Assembly: GCA_964441735.1 (NCBI GenBank)
Contig: CAYTVB010000015.1
Location: 1-41,608 of the forward strand
Source: JASMTM01 sp964441735
GTDB lineage: Bacteria; Thermotogota; Thermotogae; Petrotogales; Kosmotogaceae
Direction: 5' to 3'
DNA: 41,608 nucleotides
Shown: in pieces, positions 13,997 to 23,106 of the stretch
Position numbering within the stretch: position 1 is the first letter of the stretch
How the letters are laid out: each line of letters starts with the position of its first letter
Made by a program: the position numbers and the translations under genes
Notes under the pieces: model-generated
What the model saw: the letters and a program-made list of their open reading frames with translations, nothing else
What the model was told of the DNA's origin: nothing
Databases searched by the model: none

Positions 13997-16084
13997 TTAG
14001 TTATTTCCTTCGTTAAAATCAAGTGTTCTTCTCACATGTTTCTTTATATGAAATTCGAGTTCATCGCCCTTTTCAATATCCTCAAAGTCCTCCAGTTTAA
14101 TACCACATTCCTTTGGAGCCTCAATACGTGATACATCATCTTTGTAATGCTTCAATGTCTCAATCGGTCCATCATGGATCTCTTCTCCATTGCGATAGAC
14201 ACGGACTTCACCTTTCTTCTGAGCATGACCATCAACCATCTGTACACCTGCAATATAACCTACTTTTTTGATTTTGAAAACTTCTTTAACTTCGCCATGT
14301 CCGGTTGTTTCATCCACTTCTTCTGGCTCAAGTAAACCTTCCAGAGCCTTTTTCAGATCATCTATCAATTCAAAAATAATGTCATAGGTCCTTATTTGAA
14401 CATCTTCAACCTCTGCATCCTTTCTTGCTTCACTATTAGGTTTGACATTGAATCCAAGAATAACAGCATTTGAAGCAGCTGCCAGCATTACATCGCTTGA
14501 ATTAATAGAGCCAATGCCAGAATGAATAACTTCAATATGAACCTCTTCTGTTTCCAATCTGGCAACAGATTGTTTCAAAGCTTCAACTGTACCAAAGGAA
14601 TCGGCTTTAATAATTAAATTAAGCGTTTTTGTTTCCTCACCTTCAGAACTTCTTGCAAATTCTTCCAGCTTCACACCTTTTTTACCCTTTATCATTGATT
14701 CTTTTGACTCTTTCTTTTCAGCTGTTTCTTTTACTTCTCTCGCCTGATCCAGCGTATCAACAACATACATTATTTCATGTACATCAGGGACTTCATCAAA
14801 ACCAAGAATCTGTACCGGTTCTGAAGGTTTGGCCTGTTTGATTCTCTTCCCGGCTTCATCTATTAGTGCTTTAACTTTACCCAGGGTAGATCCGGCTACT
14901 ATATAGTCTCCTCTTTTCAAGTTACCATCCTTAATAATTACGTTTGCAAGTGGTCCAACCGCTTTGTCCAATCTTGACTCAACGATTACTCCTCTTGCTG
15001 GTCCTTCAGGAACGCATCGTATTTCATTCATTTCAGCAACTAACAATACCATTTCCAGTAACTCTTCTATTCCCTTACCGTTCAAAGCTGAAATTGGTAC
15101 ACTTATTGTATCTCCACCCCAATCTTCTGGTACCAGACCGAGCTTGGAAGCCAATTGCTGCTTGGTCATTTCGACATTAGCATTGGGTCTATCGATCTTA
15201 TTTATTGCAACAACAATCGGAACATTTGCTGTTTTAGCGTGATCAAAGGCTTCGACTGTTTGAGGCATAACGCCATCATCAGCTGCAACAACAAGTATAA
15301 CTATATCCGTGGCCTGTGCTCCTCTGGCTCGCATTTCAGTAAAAGCTTCATGTCCAGGTGTATCTACAAATGTAATCAATTTATCATTAATGGTAATCTG
15401 ATAGGCTCCAACAGACTGGGTAATTCCTCCAGCTTCGCTTTCAGCTACCTTTGTTTTCCTTAAATGGTCAAGTAATGTAGTTTTGCCGTGGTCAACATGT
15501 CCCATAACCGTAACTACGGGAGGTCTCTGAACCAGATTTTTCTCATCCTGATACAATTCTTCATACTTCTTCTTTAGTGCTTCTACGGGGTCTATGATTT
15601 CTTCCCTTTGAAGTTCTATTTCAAAGTTATACTCATTACCGATTTTTTTGGCTTCTTCAAAGCTAAGTGTTTGTGGGGGTCTTAATACTAATCCTTTTGA
15701 AAAATAATCTTTAATGATCTTCGCAACAGGTATATTCATTTTTTTAGCCAATAAATTTAGCTTTAGCTCCTCAGGTTTTACTTGCACAGTTATTTTTTCT
15801 TTTGCCTTTTCTTCTTCTGTTTCCTTTTTCTTTCCCTTCTTTCTTTCTTCCTCTTCTTCTTTTTCTCTTTCCTTTTTTTGTTTGATCCTTTTTTTGGTTT
15901 TTAAAGTAGATTTTTCTTCCTCTGTTTCAACTTCATGCAAGCCAAGAATAATATTAACCGTTTCATCATCAAGAACTGACATGTGGCTTTTAGTTGGTAT
16001 TCCGAGCTCTTCAAGCTCATCCATTAACTCTTTAGTTGATATTTTTAATCTTTTAGCAAGTTCATAAACACGAGTCTTGGACAC
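13997..16084 (-). CDS. infB: Translation initiation factor IF-2
   Basis: A 695-residue GTPase that delivers initiator fMet-tRNA to the 30S subunit and promotes subunit joining. The short N-terminal domain begins VSKTRVYELAKRL and is followed by a very charged Lys/Glu linker (about residues 55-100). The G domain carries G1 GHVDHGKT (195-202), G3 DTPGH (241-245) and G4 NKID (295-298). The C-terminal part ends in the initiator-tRNA-binding domain. I place the start at GTG 16084, eight bases after GGAGG; a GTG three codons earlier overlaps that site. It overlaps the end of ylxQ by 23 bases. The total length is like the compact IF-2 of thermophilic bacteria. Confidence 0.97.
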   Translation of the reverse strand: MSKTRVYELAKRLKISTKELMDELEELGIPTKSHMSVLDDETVNIILGLHEVETEEEKSTLKTKKRIKQKKEREKEEEEERKKGKKKETEEEKAKEKITVQVKPEELKLNLLAKKMNIPVAKIIKDYFSKGLVLRPPQTLSFEEAKKIGNEYNFEIELQREEIIDPVEALKKKYEELYQDEKNLVQRPPVVTVMGHVDHGKTTLLDHLRKTKVAESEAGGITQSVGAYQITINDKLITFVDTPGHEAFTEMRARGAQATDIVILVVAADDGVMPQTVEAFDHAKTANVPIVVAINKIDRPNANVEMTKQQLASKLGLVPEDWGGDTISVPISALNGKGIEELLEMVLLVAEMNEIRCVPEGPARGVIVESRLDKAVGPLANVIIKDGNLKRGDYIVAGSTLGKVKALIDEAGKRIKQAKPSEPVQILGFDEVPDVHEIMYVVDTLDQAREVKETAEKKESKESMIKGKKGVKLEEFARSSEGEETKTLNLIIKADSFGTVEALKQSVARLETEEVHIEVIHSGIGSINSSDVMLAAASNAVILGFNVKPNSEARKDAEVEDVQIRTYDIIFELIDDLKKALEGLLEPEEVDETTGHGEVKEVFKIKKVGYIAGVQMVDGHAQKKGEVRVYRNGEEIHDGPIETLKHYKDDVSRIEAPKECGIKLEDFEDIEKGDELEFHIKKHVRRTLDFNEGNN

Positions 16085-16412
16085 TAGCGACACCTCCAGA
16101 TTTTGTCTTTTCCAGTATCTTAGTAGCCAGAATTCTGTCCGTTATTCCGACAACAGAGATTTCAGACTTACCAATACTTTTCCCCAATTGTTTTTTGTTT
16201 ATATCCTTCATTATTACTATATCAATATTATTTCTTCTGCATAGTCCCATAATATATTTACTTAAACTTTTTCCTGCATTATTTGCCATTACCAGTACAA
16301 TATCACCAGACTTTTTATTAACTGTTTTCTTAATTGCTTCTTTTCCAAATACTAATTTTCCTGCTCTTTTGCATATACCCAGAAGATTAAGAATACTTTT
16401 TTTTCCGTTGAT
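16062..16412 (-). CDS. ylxQ: YlxQ-like L7Ae-family RNA-binding protein, probable AUC start
   Basis: About 116 residues, of the L7Ae/L30e fold found between nusA/ylxR and infB in many bacteria. The N-terminal sequence ILNLLGICKRAGKLVFG is the family hallmark and lies upstream of the first ATG (16289). That ATG would remove 41 conserved residues. The only well-placed start is ATC at 16412-16410, seven bases after AGGAGG. No ATG, GTG or TTG exists in frame between the upstream stop (the hydrolase) and the conserved region. The protein probably binds RNA at the ribosome or in nucleoid-associated complexes. Upstream is a hydrolase rather than the usual nusA-ylxR pair. Confidence 0.82.
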   Translation of the reverse strand: MNGKKSILNLLGICKRAGKLVFGKEAIKKTVNKKSGDIVLVMANNAGKSLSKYIMGLCRRNNIDIVIMKDINKKQLGKSIGKSEISVVGITDRILATKILEKTKSGGVASVQDSCL

Positions 16413-16428
16413 ACTTATTCCTCCTATA

Positions 16429-17079
16429 TTAATCCTCTCTATATCTTAAAACGATTACATCCTGTTCATAATCCTTTAAATCACCTGGCGTTTCAAGGAT
16501 GAATGTATCTTTTTCTTTGTGATCATCAAAATAACTAAGAAAATCATCGTTTGTTTTTATTGGCCAGTCAGAATTAACTTCTGTTTTGAAATGCATTGGT
16601 ATTATTATTTTTGGTTTTAGTTGTTTGGAGAGTTCAGCTGCTTTTTTAGGTTCCAGGGTAAAATGACCTCCAGCAGGGACCATCAAAATATCCGGGCTCA
16701 TAATTGAATCTATTACCTTTTGTGAAGGAATGTGCCCCAGATCTCCCAAATGCACGATAATAAAATTTTTCGGTGTAGTAATTTTAAAGATAATGTTTTT
16801 TCCACGTTTTTTCCCTTGAGCGTCATCATGGAACGATTCATAACCTTCAAGTTTAAAACCCTTTGCTTCTCCTTCTATTACAGGATCTTTTATTATCTGG
16901 AAATCACCTTTAAGTAAGTGATGTGCATTGTGATCAAAATGTTGATGACTTTCCAGTACAAGATCAGGTTTAACATCAGGTATTTCATAACCCACGCTTT
17001 TGTCAAAAGGATCTGTAACAATAACTTTATTATCATCGTGTATTGCAAAACAGGAGTGCCCGTACCATCTAATTTTCAT
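16429..17079 (-). CDS. UPF0173 metal-dependent hydrolase (metallo-beta-lactamase fold)
   Basis: A 216-residue member of the UPF0173 family. The metal-binding HxHxDH motif is HQHFDH (45-50). Further ligands come from GDLGH in the middle and PMHFKTE near the C-terminus, and the N-terminal MKIRWYGHSCF is characteristic. The family's substrate is unknown; the fold hydrolyses ester, phosphodiester or amide bonds using two metals. ATG at 17079 follows GGGGTGAT; a GTG three codons earlier overlaps that site. It is the first gene of the operon with ylxQ (17 bases to the ATC) and infB. Confidence 0.9.
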   Translation of the reverse strand: MKIRWYGHSCFAIHDDNKVIVTDPFDKSVGYEIPDVKPDLVLESHQHFDHNAHHLLKGDFQIIKDPVIEGEAKGFKLEGYESFHDDAQGKKRGKNIIFKITTPKNFIIVHLGDLGHIPSQKVIDSIMSPDILMVPAGGHFTLEPKKAAELSKQLKPKIIIPMHFKTEVNSDWPIKTNDDFLSYFDDHKEKDTFILETPGDLKDYEQDVIVLRYRED

Positions 17080-17147
17080 TAATATCACCCCAACAAATTA
17101 TATCATGCTTCTGATAGAATATTCTTAAGAAGGAGTGAAGGAGGACG

Positions 17148-19304
17148 ATGACTAAACTGCGTTTTGCTGTGATAATAGCTACAGTGTTTATTACATTTCT
17201 GGCAGTAGTGGATATTAGCGATGATTTTCGAATAAACACTGATCCACAGATATTTATACCGGAAAATGAATATGTAAAAAACTATAGAGAATTTGCTGAG
17301 AAAACGGGTTCTCTGAATACGGGAATGTTCTTAATTAAGATACATGAACAAGGAAATGATGTAATTGATGCTTTAGAATATGTAAAATCTTCACTCACTA
17401 AGTATGTTGATAAAGGGATAGACAGGGTTTTCAGTCCTCTTGATGCTGTTAAGTTGAGAATGACATCAATATTTCCTCCATGGTTTGAAACTACTACCAT
17501 CCTTCAGAATTCAAATGATATAAGCCTGCTGACAGACGACCCACTTTACAATAATTTTCTAGTGTCAAAAGATGGAAAATATTTAAATACTTTCTTCTGG
17601 ATGTCCGAACTGGATAATGATAATGCCATAACAAAAGCATTAGAAGAGATTGAGAAAAATTTGAAAACTGAATACAATATTGAATCGATGGCTTTCGGCG
17701 AATTTCTTGTTCAAAAAACACTTTTTGACTATATAAAGCAATTTACTTTCTTGTATCCACCTTTGATAATACTTATCATAATTGCTTTATTTGGTATAGC
17801 TTTGAAAGATTTATGGCTGGGCTTTATAGCGATTATACCCTCAATAGTTGGTGTTGTTTTCGCATACTGGTTAATGATCAGATTTAATATTACGATAAAT
17901 ACACTTACTACTTTAGTTGGTTCGCTTATAGTTATTATTGGCTCTGTTTATGGACTACATATAGCAAAAAGACTACTTATTAATAGAGAAAATGCGGTTA
18001 CCGAATACGAGCTTTTCAAAATCACAACAAAAGAAGAGATCATCCCAATAATGTTCTCTTCAATTACTACAGTAGCGGGTTTTATGTCCTTTTTATTCGC
18101 ACCCATGACTGCTTTTAAAATGTTTGGCTTATTCATTTCGATTGGATTAATGATCACAGCATTTTACGCTTGCTTTTTATTGCCATTCTTTGTAACTGTA
18201 AAGGGTAATGGCAGTCATCGTAAATCCATAAAAATTGAATTTCTGGTAATTCCCGGAAAAAATATTCTAAATTATCTAAAATACATATGTGTAATTATAA
18301 TTGTTTCTGGTATTATCGCAATTCCTTTTGTGAGAATTTCAACAGACGAACTGTCTTATTTTTCAAGAAACAGCGAACTTGTTATTAAAGCAAATTCAGT
18401 GAAAGAGAGTTTTGAATACTTGCTTCCATATTATGTTGTTATAGAAAAGCCTCAAAATGCAAATTTTGAAAATGACAAAGAGTTTTTCAATACAATAAAT
18501 AAAGAACTAGAACAAATTGATTATATTAATGGAACAAAAAGTCTTATCGATGTTTCTAAATCAACAGGCTTTGGGTTATCAGTTTTAAACAATTCATCAC
18601 TTAGAAATTCATCTTTAGGAACATTTCTCTCATCTTTTGTTACAGATGAAAATTATATAATCATTGTGAATTCTACAATAACAGATACAAAGAAAGCTGG
18701 CGAAATGGAAAAAGAAATCAACAACCTTCTAAAGTCATACAATCTTTCAGGTAATGTTTATTCTCCCGTACTTATATGGAGAAGAATAAATAATGAAGTG
18801 GTAATCAATCAGACAGTTAGTATGCTTGGTGCTCTTGCAGTGATTTTTCTGCTGACTTCAATTCTTTTAAGAAGTATTACGGATGCTGTCATGTCCATTG
18901 TTGGAGTAATATCAGCTATTATGTCAGCCTTTATAGCCATGGCAATATTTTCGATACCTCTGGAAATAGGCACATCGATAGTTGCTGTCATGCTAGCAGG
19001 TATAGTCATTGATTATTCTATTCATCTTAAAATCTGGCAAAAGCGCGATCAGAAGAATTATCCTGAAGTGGTAAAGACTGTATTAGCAAATTCATATGCT
19101 CTTGCTCTGGGTTTCTCAGCTCTTTTATTCTCTCCTTTGAAGTTATACGCAAGAGTTGCAGTTGTTGTAATAATTGGAGTTCTTGTCGGTGGTTATGTAA
19201 CTATATCGGTTCTTTCTGGAGAAAGATTCATGAAGATACTTAACAGATTCAAGTCGATAAAAGTAGGAATAAAACATAGAAAAAAAGACAAAAAAGACGT
19301 TTAA
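17148..19304 (+). CDS. RND/MMPL-superfamily exporter
   Basis: A 718-residue membrane transporter with the two-fold RND architecture: helix 1 near residues 5-21, a periplasmic domain of about 170 residues, and a bundle of five helices (about 200-355, containing GSVYGLHIAKR). Then helix 7 (about 375-395), a second external domain, and a second bundle (about 560-705, containing GIVIDYSIHLKIW). The Asp/His-containing GxxxDYxxHL in helices 4 and 10 is the proton-relay signature of the hydrophobe/amphiphile efflux-3 group. It likely exports lipids or hydrophobic compounds. It stands alone, with GAAGGAGG before the ATG, and no membrane fusion protein is adjacent. Confidence 0.85.
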   Translation: MTKLRFAVIIATVFITFLAVVDISDDFRINTDPQIFIPENEYVKNYREFAEKTGSLNTGMFLIKIHEQGNDVIDALEYVKSSLTKYVDKGIDRVFSPLDAVKLRMTSIFPPWFETTTILQNSNDISLLTDDPLYNNFLVSKDGKYLNTFFWMSELDNDNAITKALEEIEKNLKTEYNIESMAFGEFLVQKTLFDYIKQFTFLYPPLIILIIIALFGIALKDLWLGFIAIIPSIVGVVFAYWLMIRFNITINTLTTLVGSLIVIIGSVYGLHIAKRLLINRENAVTEYELFKITTKEEIIPIMFSSITTVAGFMSFLFAPMTAFKMFGLFISIGLMITAFYACFLLPFFVTVKGNGSHRKSIKIEFLVIPGKNILNYLKYICVIIIVSGIIAIPFVRISTDELSYFSRNSELVIKANSVKESFEYLLPYYVVIEKPQNANFENDKEFFNTINKELEQIDYINGTKSLIDVSKSTGFGLSVLNNSSLRNSSLGTFLSSFVTDENYIIIVNSTITDTKKAGEMEKEINNLLKSYNLSGNVYSPVLIWRRINNEVVINQTVSMLGALAVIFLLTSILLRSITDAVMSIVGVISAIMSAFIAMAIFSIPLEIGTSIVAVMLAGIVIDYSIHLKIWQKRDQKNYPEVVKTVLANSYALALGFSALLFSPLKLYARVAVVVIIGVLVGGYVTISVLSGERFMKILNRFKSIKVGIKHRKKDKKDV

Positions 19305-19312
19305 TTATTTGT

Positions 19313-19864
19313 CTACTTGTTATCAAGTACAATTTTTTTGATGTTTATCCCTTCAAGAGAGTAAAGTGTTAGTTCAGTTCTTTCAATAAAAGTCTTAATA
19401 ACTGCATAAGATCCTCCGGTGTCATCTTTTGGCAAAGAAGGACTTCCAGGGTTAAGGTAAACCATATCATTTTCTCTTTTAAGTTCAGCAATATGAGTAT
19501 GTCCTCTAACAAATATGTCCGCGTTCATGCTTATCTCATGATGACCATGAAAAATAACCACGCTCAGTTTATTTATTTTAATTTCCTTTACAGTAAGAAG
19601 ATTATTAACATTCATCATCATTAAATCAACATCTGCATCGCAGTTACCACGGACACCAATCAAACGACTTCTATTCTCTTTGAAAAAGTTTGCTAACTTT
19701 TCTGGATAATATCCATCAGGTATACGATTTCTTGGTCCATGATATAGATAATCCCCCGCGTGAATCAAATAATCATATTCATTTTCATTATCGAGTATTT
19801 TTTTTAGCCTATCATAAGATCCATGAGTGTCTGATATTACAAGATATTTCAATTGTCTAGCCAT
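19313..19864 (-). CDS. YfcE/MJ0936-type metallophosphoesterase
   Basis: A 183-residue calcineurin-like phosphoesterase. All five blocks are present: DTHG (12-15), GD (37-38), GNCD (73-76), GHH (107-109) and GHTH (121-124), giving a complete two-metal site. Family members hydrolyse phosphodiesters in vitro. The start is uncertain. ATG at 19864 overlaps the upstream gene by 16 bases. A TTG four codons later would make the 4-base TTGA overlap used elsewhere in this window and start the protein as MKYLVISDTHG. It is the last gene of the HD-GYP/rpoN/thiN group. Confidence 0.9.
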   Translation of the reverse strand: MARQLKYLVISDTHGSYDRLKKILDNENEYDYLIHAGDYLYHGPRNRIPDGYYPEKLANFFKENRSRLIGVRGNCDADVDLMMMNVNNLLTVKEIKINKLSVVIFHGHHEISMNADIFVRGHTHIAELKRENDMVYLNPGSPSLPKDDTGGSYAVIKTFIERTELTLYSLEGINIKKIVLDNK

Positions 19865-20490
19865 CTAAAAAAAATCACCGCACCTTTCCCTGTATCAATT
19901 ATAACTTCATTATTTCTGGCAACATTTGATGTTCCATAGGGTTTATTGAAGGGCATGGTTTTGTTTTTTATTTCATATTCAAAGCCTTTAAGGCTAACAG
20001 TTGGAACTTTCTCTCCAACTGGAAGGATTGACCATAATTCACCAGGTTCTGCTTTAAGCTCTTTACTGCCTGAAACTACACCACTAATCAATTTGTCTGA
20101 ATGTATACGAATATTCATCTTTTTAGAATAGGAATACATTAATAAAATTGTTGTCAAAAAATGATCAGGCCTATCTCCCAGAGCATTCAGTAACTGAACC
20201 TCACGAAAACCTTTTTTATGGATTTCATTTAAAGCAAGCTCTGTATCTGTTTCATCCTTTTTTTGATCAAAGACCTTTGTTTCTACACTGTTCTCATTAC
20301 ACCAAATTAATACATTTTTTTCAATTGAATCCATATCGCCTATTAGCAAATCAGGAAGTATTTTAAGTTCATATAAAAGGTTTGCGCCTGAATCAACAGC
20401 CACTAAATAATCTGCCTTATTAATTTTTGAAACATAAAATTCCTGAGATGAATCTTTTTTGCCACCTAAAACAAGTAAGGCTTTCTTCAT
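19849..20490 (-). CDS. thiN: Thiamine pyrophosphokinase
   Basis: A 213-residue enzyme transferring pyrophosphate from ATP to thiamine to make thiamine diphosphate in one step. Recognisable segments are VAVDSGAN (around 30-37), LIGDMDSI (49-56), KDETDTELAL (77-86) and LGDRPDH (105-111), the acidic and basic residues that bind Mg-ATP and thiamine. Length is normal for the family. It overlaps the sigma-54 gene by 4 bases (ATGA), a coupling with no obvious functional logic. No thiamine biosynthesis or uptake gene is nearby. Confidence 0.93.
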   Translation of the reverse strand: MKKALLVLGGKKDSSQEFYVSKINKADYLVAVDSGANLLYELKILPDLLIGDMDSIEKNVLIWCNENSVETKVFDQKKDETDTELALNEIHKKGFREVQLLNALGDRPDHFLTTILLMYSYSKKMNIRIHSDKLISGVVSGSKELKAEPGELWSILPVGEKVPTVSLKGFEYEIKNKTMPFNKPYGTSNVARNNEVIIDTGKGAVIFFRWLDN

Positions 20491-21638
20491 TGGTTCTTCT
20501 CGATTATTCTTCGATATTTATTTACAGTTCTTCTTGCCACTTTAATACCTCTTTTTTTCAATATCTGAGAAATTTTTTTATCACTATAATTTTCATTTTT
20601 CAGTAAAAGTTCTTCAATTATCTCCAGTGCTTTTTCTCTTTTTTCCATACTGCCAAAAAAGTATCGTAAAGGAAGCATACCTCGTGGTGTTTGCAGAAAC
20701 TTGTCTTTTACAGCCCTGCTTATCGTAGAAACTACTACCCCCAAATCATCTGCGATGTCTTTCATCTTCAATGTTTTTATACTGTCTGATTTATTTAGAA
20801 AATAAGGGTAATTGTTCTCAACGATTTTTTTACCTATAAATATTAAAGTCATTCTTCTTCTTTCCAGTGCTTCAATATAAAAATTTGCTTCCTTGAGTTT
20901 TTTTCTAAGGAATTTCTCTTCTTCACCTGAACCTTCATCAAGTATTTTTTTGTAGTTTTCATCTATATTTATGGCAAGTCCATAGGTACCAGCAGTTACA
21001 ATAAACTTCTTATCGATAAAATCTATAAAAATGTCAGGTTTTATATATCTTACAGGTTTTCCATCGTCGTATCCTGAAGTTGGATAAATGCCCTTTCCAA
21101 GAATACTTTCCATCTCAGACTTACTTGTTGCAAAGACCCCTTCAAAACCGCCATTTCTAAGCCTGTCAATGGCTTTTTTTAGCAAACCAACTTTAATCCT
21201 GGATTCTTTAGAAATTTTGTCAACGTTTTCTGTTAGCATTCCGTGACCATCCATTTTGTCCTTGAGTGTTTCAAAGGCTTTGAATTCTTCATCATTAAGT
21301 ATAAGATATGCAAAGTCACTCAGCAATTCTGAAAATGATTTCCTGGGTCCCTCTACTCGTTCAAAATTCCAACCTTCATTTTCTCTTTCGCCATGACTCA
21401 TATATATTGAAGACTCATTGTAAGCATCATTCATTTCGTCATCTTCAATTTCCATCTCATCGATTAATTCATAATCTTCATCTTCAATTTCAAGAAGTGG
21501 GTTTTCTTCAACTAACTGATGTAGCTCTGTATTCAATTCCAGAGCATTTAGTTGCAATAATTTCAAAGCATTTTGCACTTCAAGTGTTAATTTTTGTCGC
21601 TGTTCAAGTTTTTGTGATAAATCCTGTTTAATTCTCAT
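20487..21638 (-). CDS. rpoN: RNA polymerase sigma-54 factor
   Basis: A 383-residue RpoN protein, shorter than the roughly 430-480 residues of most. Region I is clear at residues 1-50 (QKLTLEVQNALKLLQLNALEL, LVEENPLLEIED), followed by an acidic region II. The core-binding domain is followed by the helix-turn-helix segment (MKDIADDLGVVVSTISRAV, LPLRYFF). The RpoN box is ARRTVNKYR (368-376), which recognises the -24 element. The compact size reflects a reduced core-binding region. Sigma-54 needs an AAA+ activator; none is in this window and I saw no convincing -24/-12 promoter here. It shares an operon with thiN. Confidence 0.95.
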   Translation of the reverse strand: MRIKQDLSQKLEQRQKLTLEVQNALKLLQLNALELNTELHQLVEENPLLEIEDEDYELIDEMEIEDDEMNDAYNESSIYMSHGERENEGWNFERVEGPRKSFSELLSDFAYLILNDEEFKAFETLKDKMDGHGMLTENVDKISKESRIKVGLLKKAIDRLRNGGFEGVFATSKSEMESILGKGIYPTSGYDDGKPVRYIKPDIFIDFIDKKFIVTAGTYGLAINIDENYKKILDEGSGEEEKFLRKKLKEANFYIEALERRRMTLIFIGKKIVENNYPYFLNKSDSIKTLKMKDIADDLGVVVSTISRAVKDKFLQTPRGMLPLRYFFGSMEKREKALEIIEELLLKNENYSDKKISQILKKRGIKVARRTVNKYRRIIEKNQ

Positions 21639-21702
21639 CTAATCACCCAACTAAATTATAAGTCCACAGTAATCTTTTCGGTTTACCAATATATGTTATT
21701 TT

Positions 21703-22971
21703 CTAAAAATCTGCTCTTTCCAGTGTTTTCTTTATTATCTCTGCAGTATCGTTGAAACTGTTATGTCTGAAACCATTCTTGACAAGATGTCTAAGCTTAT
21801 TTACCACTTCTTCTGGCATTAATCCATCGTCTACCTGTTTTTCAAGAATATCAAGAGACTTACTTACCGATAAACCATCTCTGTATGGTCTTTCTTCGGT
21901 CAGGGCAACAAACACATCGGAGACCATCAAAATACGTGACTCGAGTGACAATTCTACTGCTTTTCTCCCCCATGGGTAGCCGGAACCATCGAGCCTTTCA
22001 TGATGCTCAACAGACCATCTCACCCATTTGTGTTTCTCCATACTTTCTCTGCCTCCAAGAATTAAATAAGAGTTATAAACATGCTTACGCATAATATAAA
22101 TTTCTTCCCCATCGAGTTTTCCCGGTTTGTTTAGTATAGAGATCGGAGTAGCCATTTTACCGATGTCGTGAAATTTTGCAGCTATTTGCATCTCATAAAT
22201 ACTTTCATTTCCAAGACAGAAAGATTTTGCGAGCTTTTTTGCGACATGTACTATTCTTTGAGTGTGATACCTAGTAAAGGAGCTTTTTGCATCAACCAGA
22301 AATGTTACTAGATTGGCAAAGGCATCGATTTCCTCCAGTGGATTTAGCCTATCTTCTGTATCTCTCAGCAATTCATTTTTAAGTAAATCCTTATTTTCAA
22401 TACTCCACCAGAACTCTTCATTTCCAGATATTTCCAGAAATGCTTTTTTTAATGGATCGAAGAAGAGTTCCGAATTACTTATTTCTTCTTTCAACCGTTT
22501 AATAAAGGAATACGTTATTTCTTCAGCTGCCAAAAAAGAGGTGCTGACGGTATCAGATAGGTAAATCATGTTCGAAAATAAATGAAAGATATTGTCTTCA
22601 TTCAATTCATCTGCAGGGCTGTGATGATTAAGAATTACCTCTTCGTAATTACTGAGAAAAGGAATAAATCTGGATAGCATAGCTCCTTTTTCTGCATGTT
22701 CTCGACCATTTTTCTTATCTATTTCAAGCCAATCATTGACCGTTGCTTTTTCTATTGATTTGTTTCTCTGAATCTGATTTACAAATTCAGATGAGCTAAA
22801 TCCAAGATCATGAAATAATCCCAGCATGTTTACTAACCTTTTGTCATAATCGCATTTTTCAGCTAATAGTTTTGAAATGTATGCAACCTGAAGCACATGA
22901 TCTTCAATATTGATAACTATTTTGCATAATCTCAAAAACAATTTGTTTATTTCTTTCATCGACATTAGCAT
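21703..22971 (-). CDS. HD and HD-GYP domain protein, probable cyclic-di-GMP phosphodiesterase
   Basis: A 422-residue protein with two HD-type domains. The N-terminal one has HD at 54-55, H92 and HH at 116-117. The C-terminal HD-GYP domain has KFHDIGK (266-272), HH at 323-324 and ERLDGSGYP (325-333), so its full metal and GYP signature is intact. HD-GYP domains usually linearise cyclic-di-GMP to pGpG or GMP; some act on cyclic GMP-AMP. The N-terminal HD domain may be sensory or catalytic. There is no membrane segment. ATG at 22971 follows AAGGAG. It lies 64 bases upstream of rpoN on the same strand and may be co-transcribed. Confidence 0.9.
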   Translation of the reverse strand: MLMSMKEINKLFLRLCKIVINIEDHVLQVAYISKLLAEKCDYDKRLVNMLGLFHDLGFSSSEFVNQIQRNKSIEKATVNDWLEIDKKNGREHAEKGAMLSRFIPFLSNYEEVILNHHSPADELNEDNIFHLFSNMIYLSDTVSTSFLAAEEITYSFIKRLKEEISNSELFFDPLKKAFLEISGNEEFWWSIENKDLLKNELLRDTEDRLNPLEEIDAFANLVTFLVDAKSSFTRYHTQRIVHVAKKLAKSFCLGNESIYEMQIAAKFHDIGKMATPISILNKPGKLDGEEIYIMRKHVYNSYLILGGRESMEKHKWVRWSVEHHERLDGSGYPWGRKAVELSLESRILMVSDVFVALTEERPYRDGLSVSKSLDILEKQVDDGLMPEEVVNKLRHLVKNGFRHNSFNDTAEIIKKTLERADF

Positions 22972-23106
22972 TATTTATCACTCCTTAACTCATCAATAAT
23001 AATTTTACACAATTTTTTACTTAAACAAAAGCAAGTCTTAAGACATGAGTTTTTGAACTTTTTAATGTAGAATAATTACAAACAGTAATAATTCGGAGGT
23101 GATATT

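Noticed and set aside
14629..15463. Several plus-strand reading frames of 70-102 codons across infB
   Set aside because: They are antisense shadows of the strongly conserved IF-2 coding sequence and have no ribosome binding sites.
15714..16067. 117-codon plus-strand frame rich in Ser and Phe
   Set aside because: It is the antisense of the Lys/Glu-rich IF-2 linker, a typical artefact of repetitive GAA/AAA codons.
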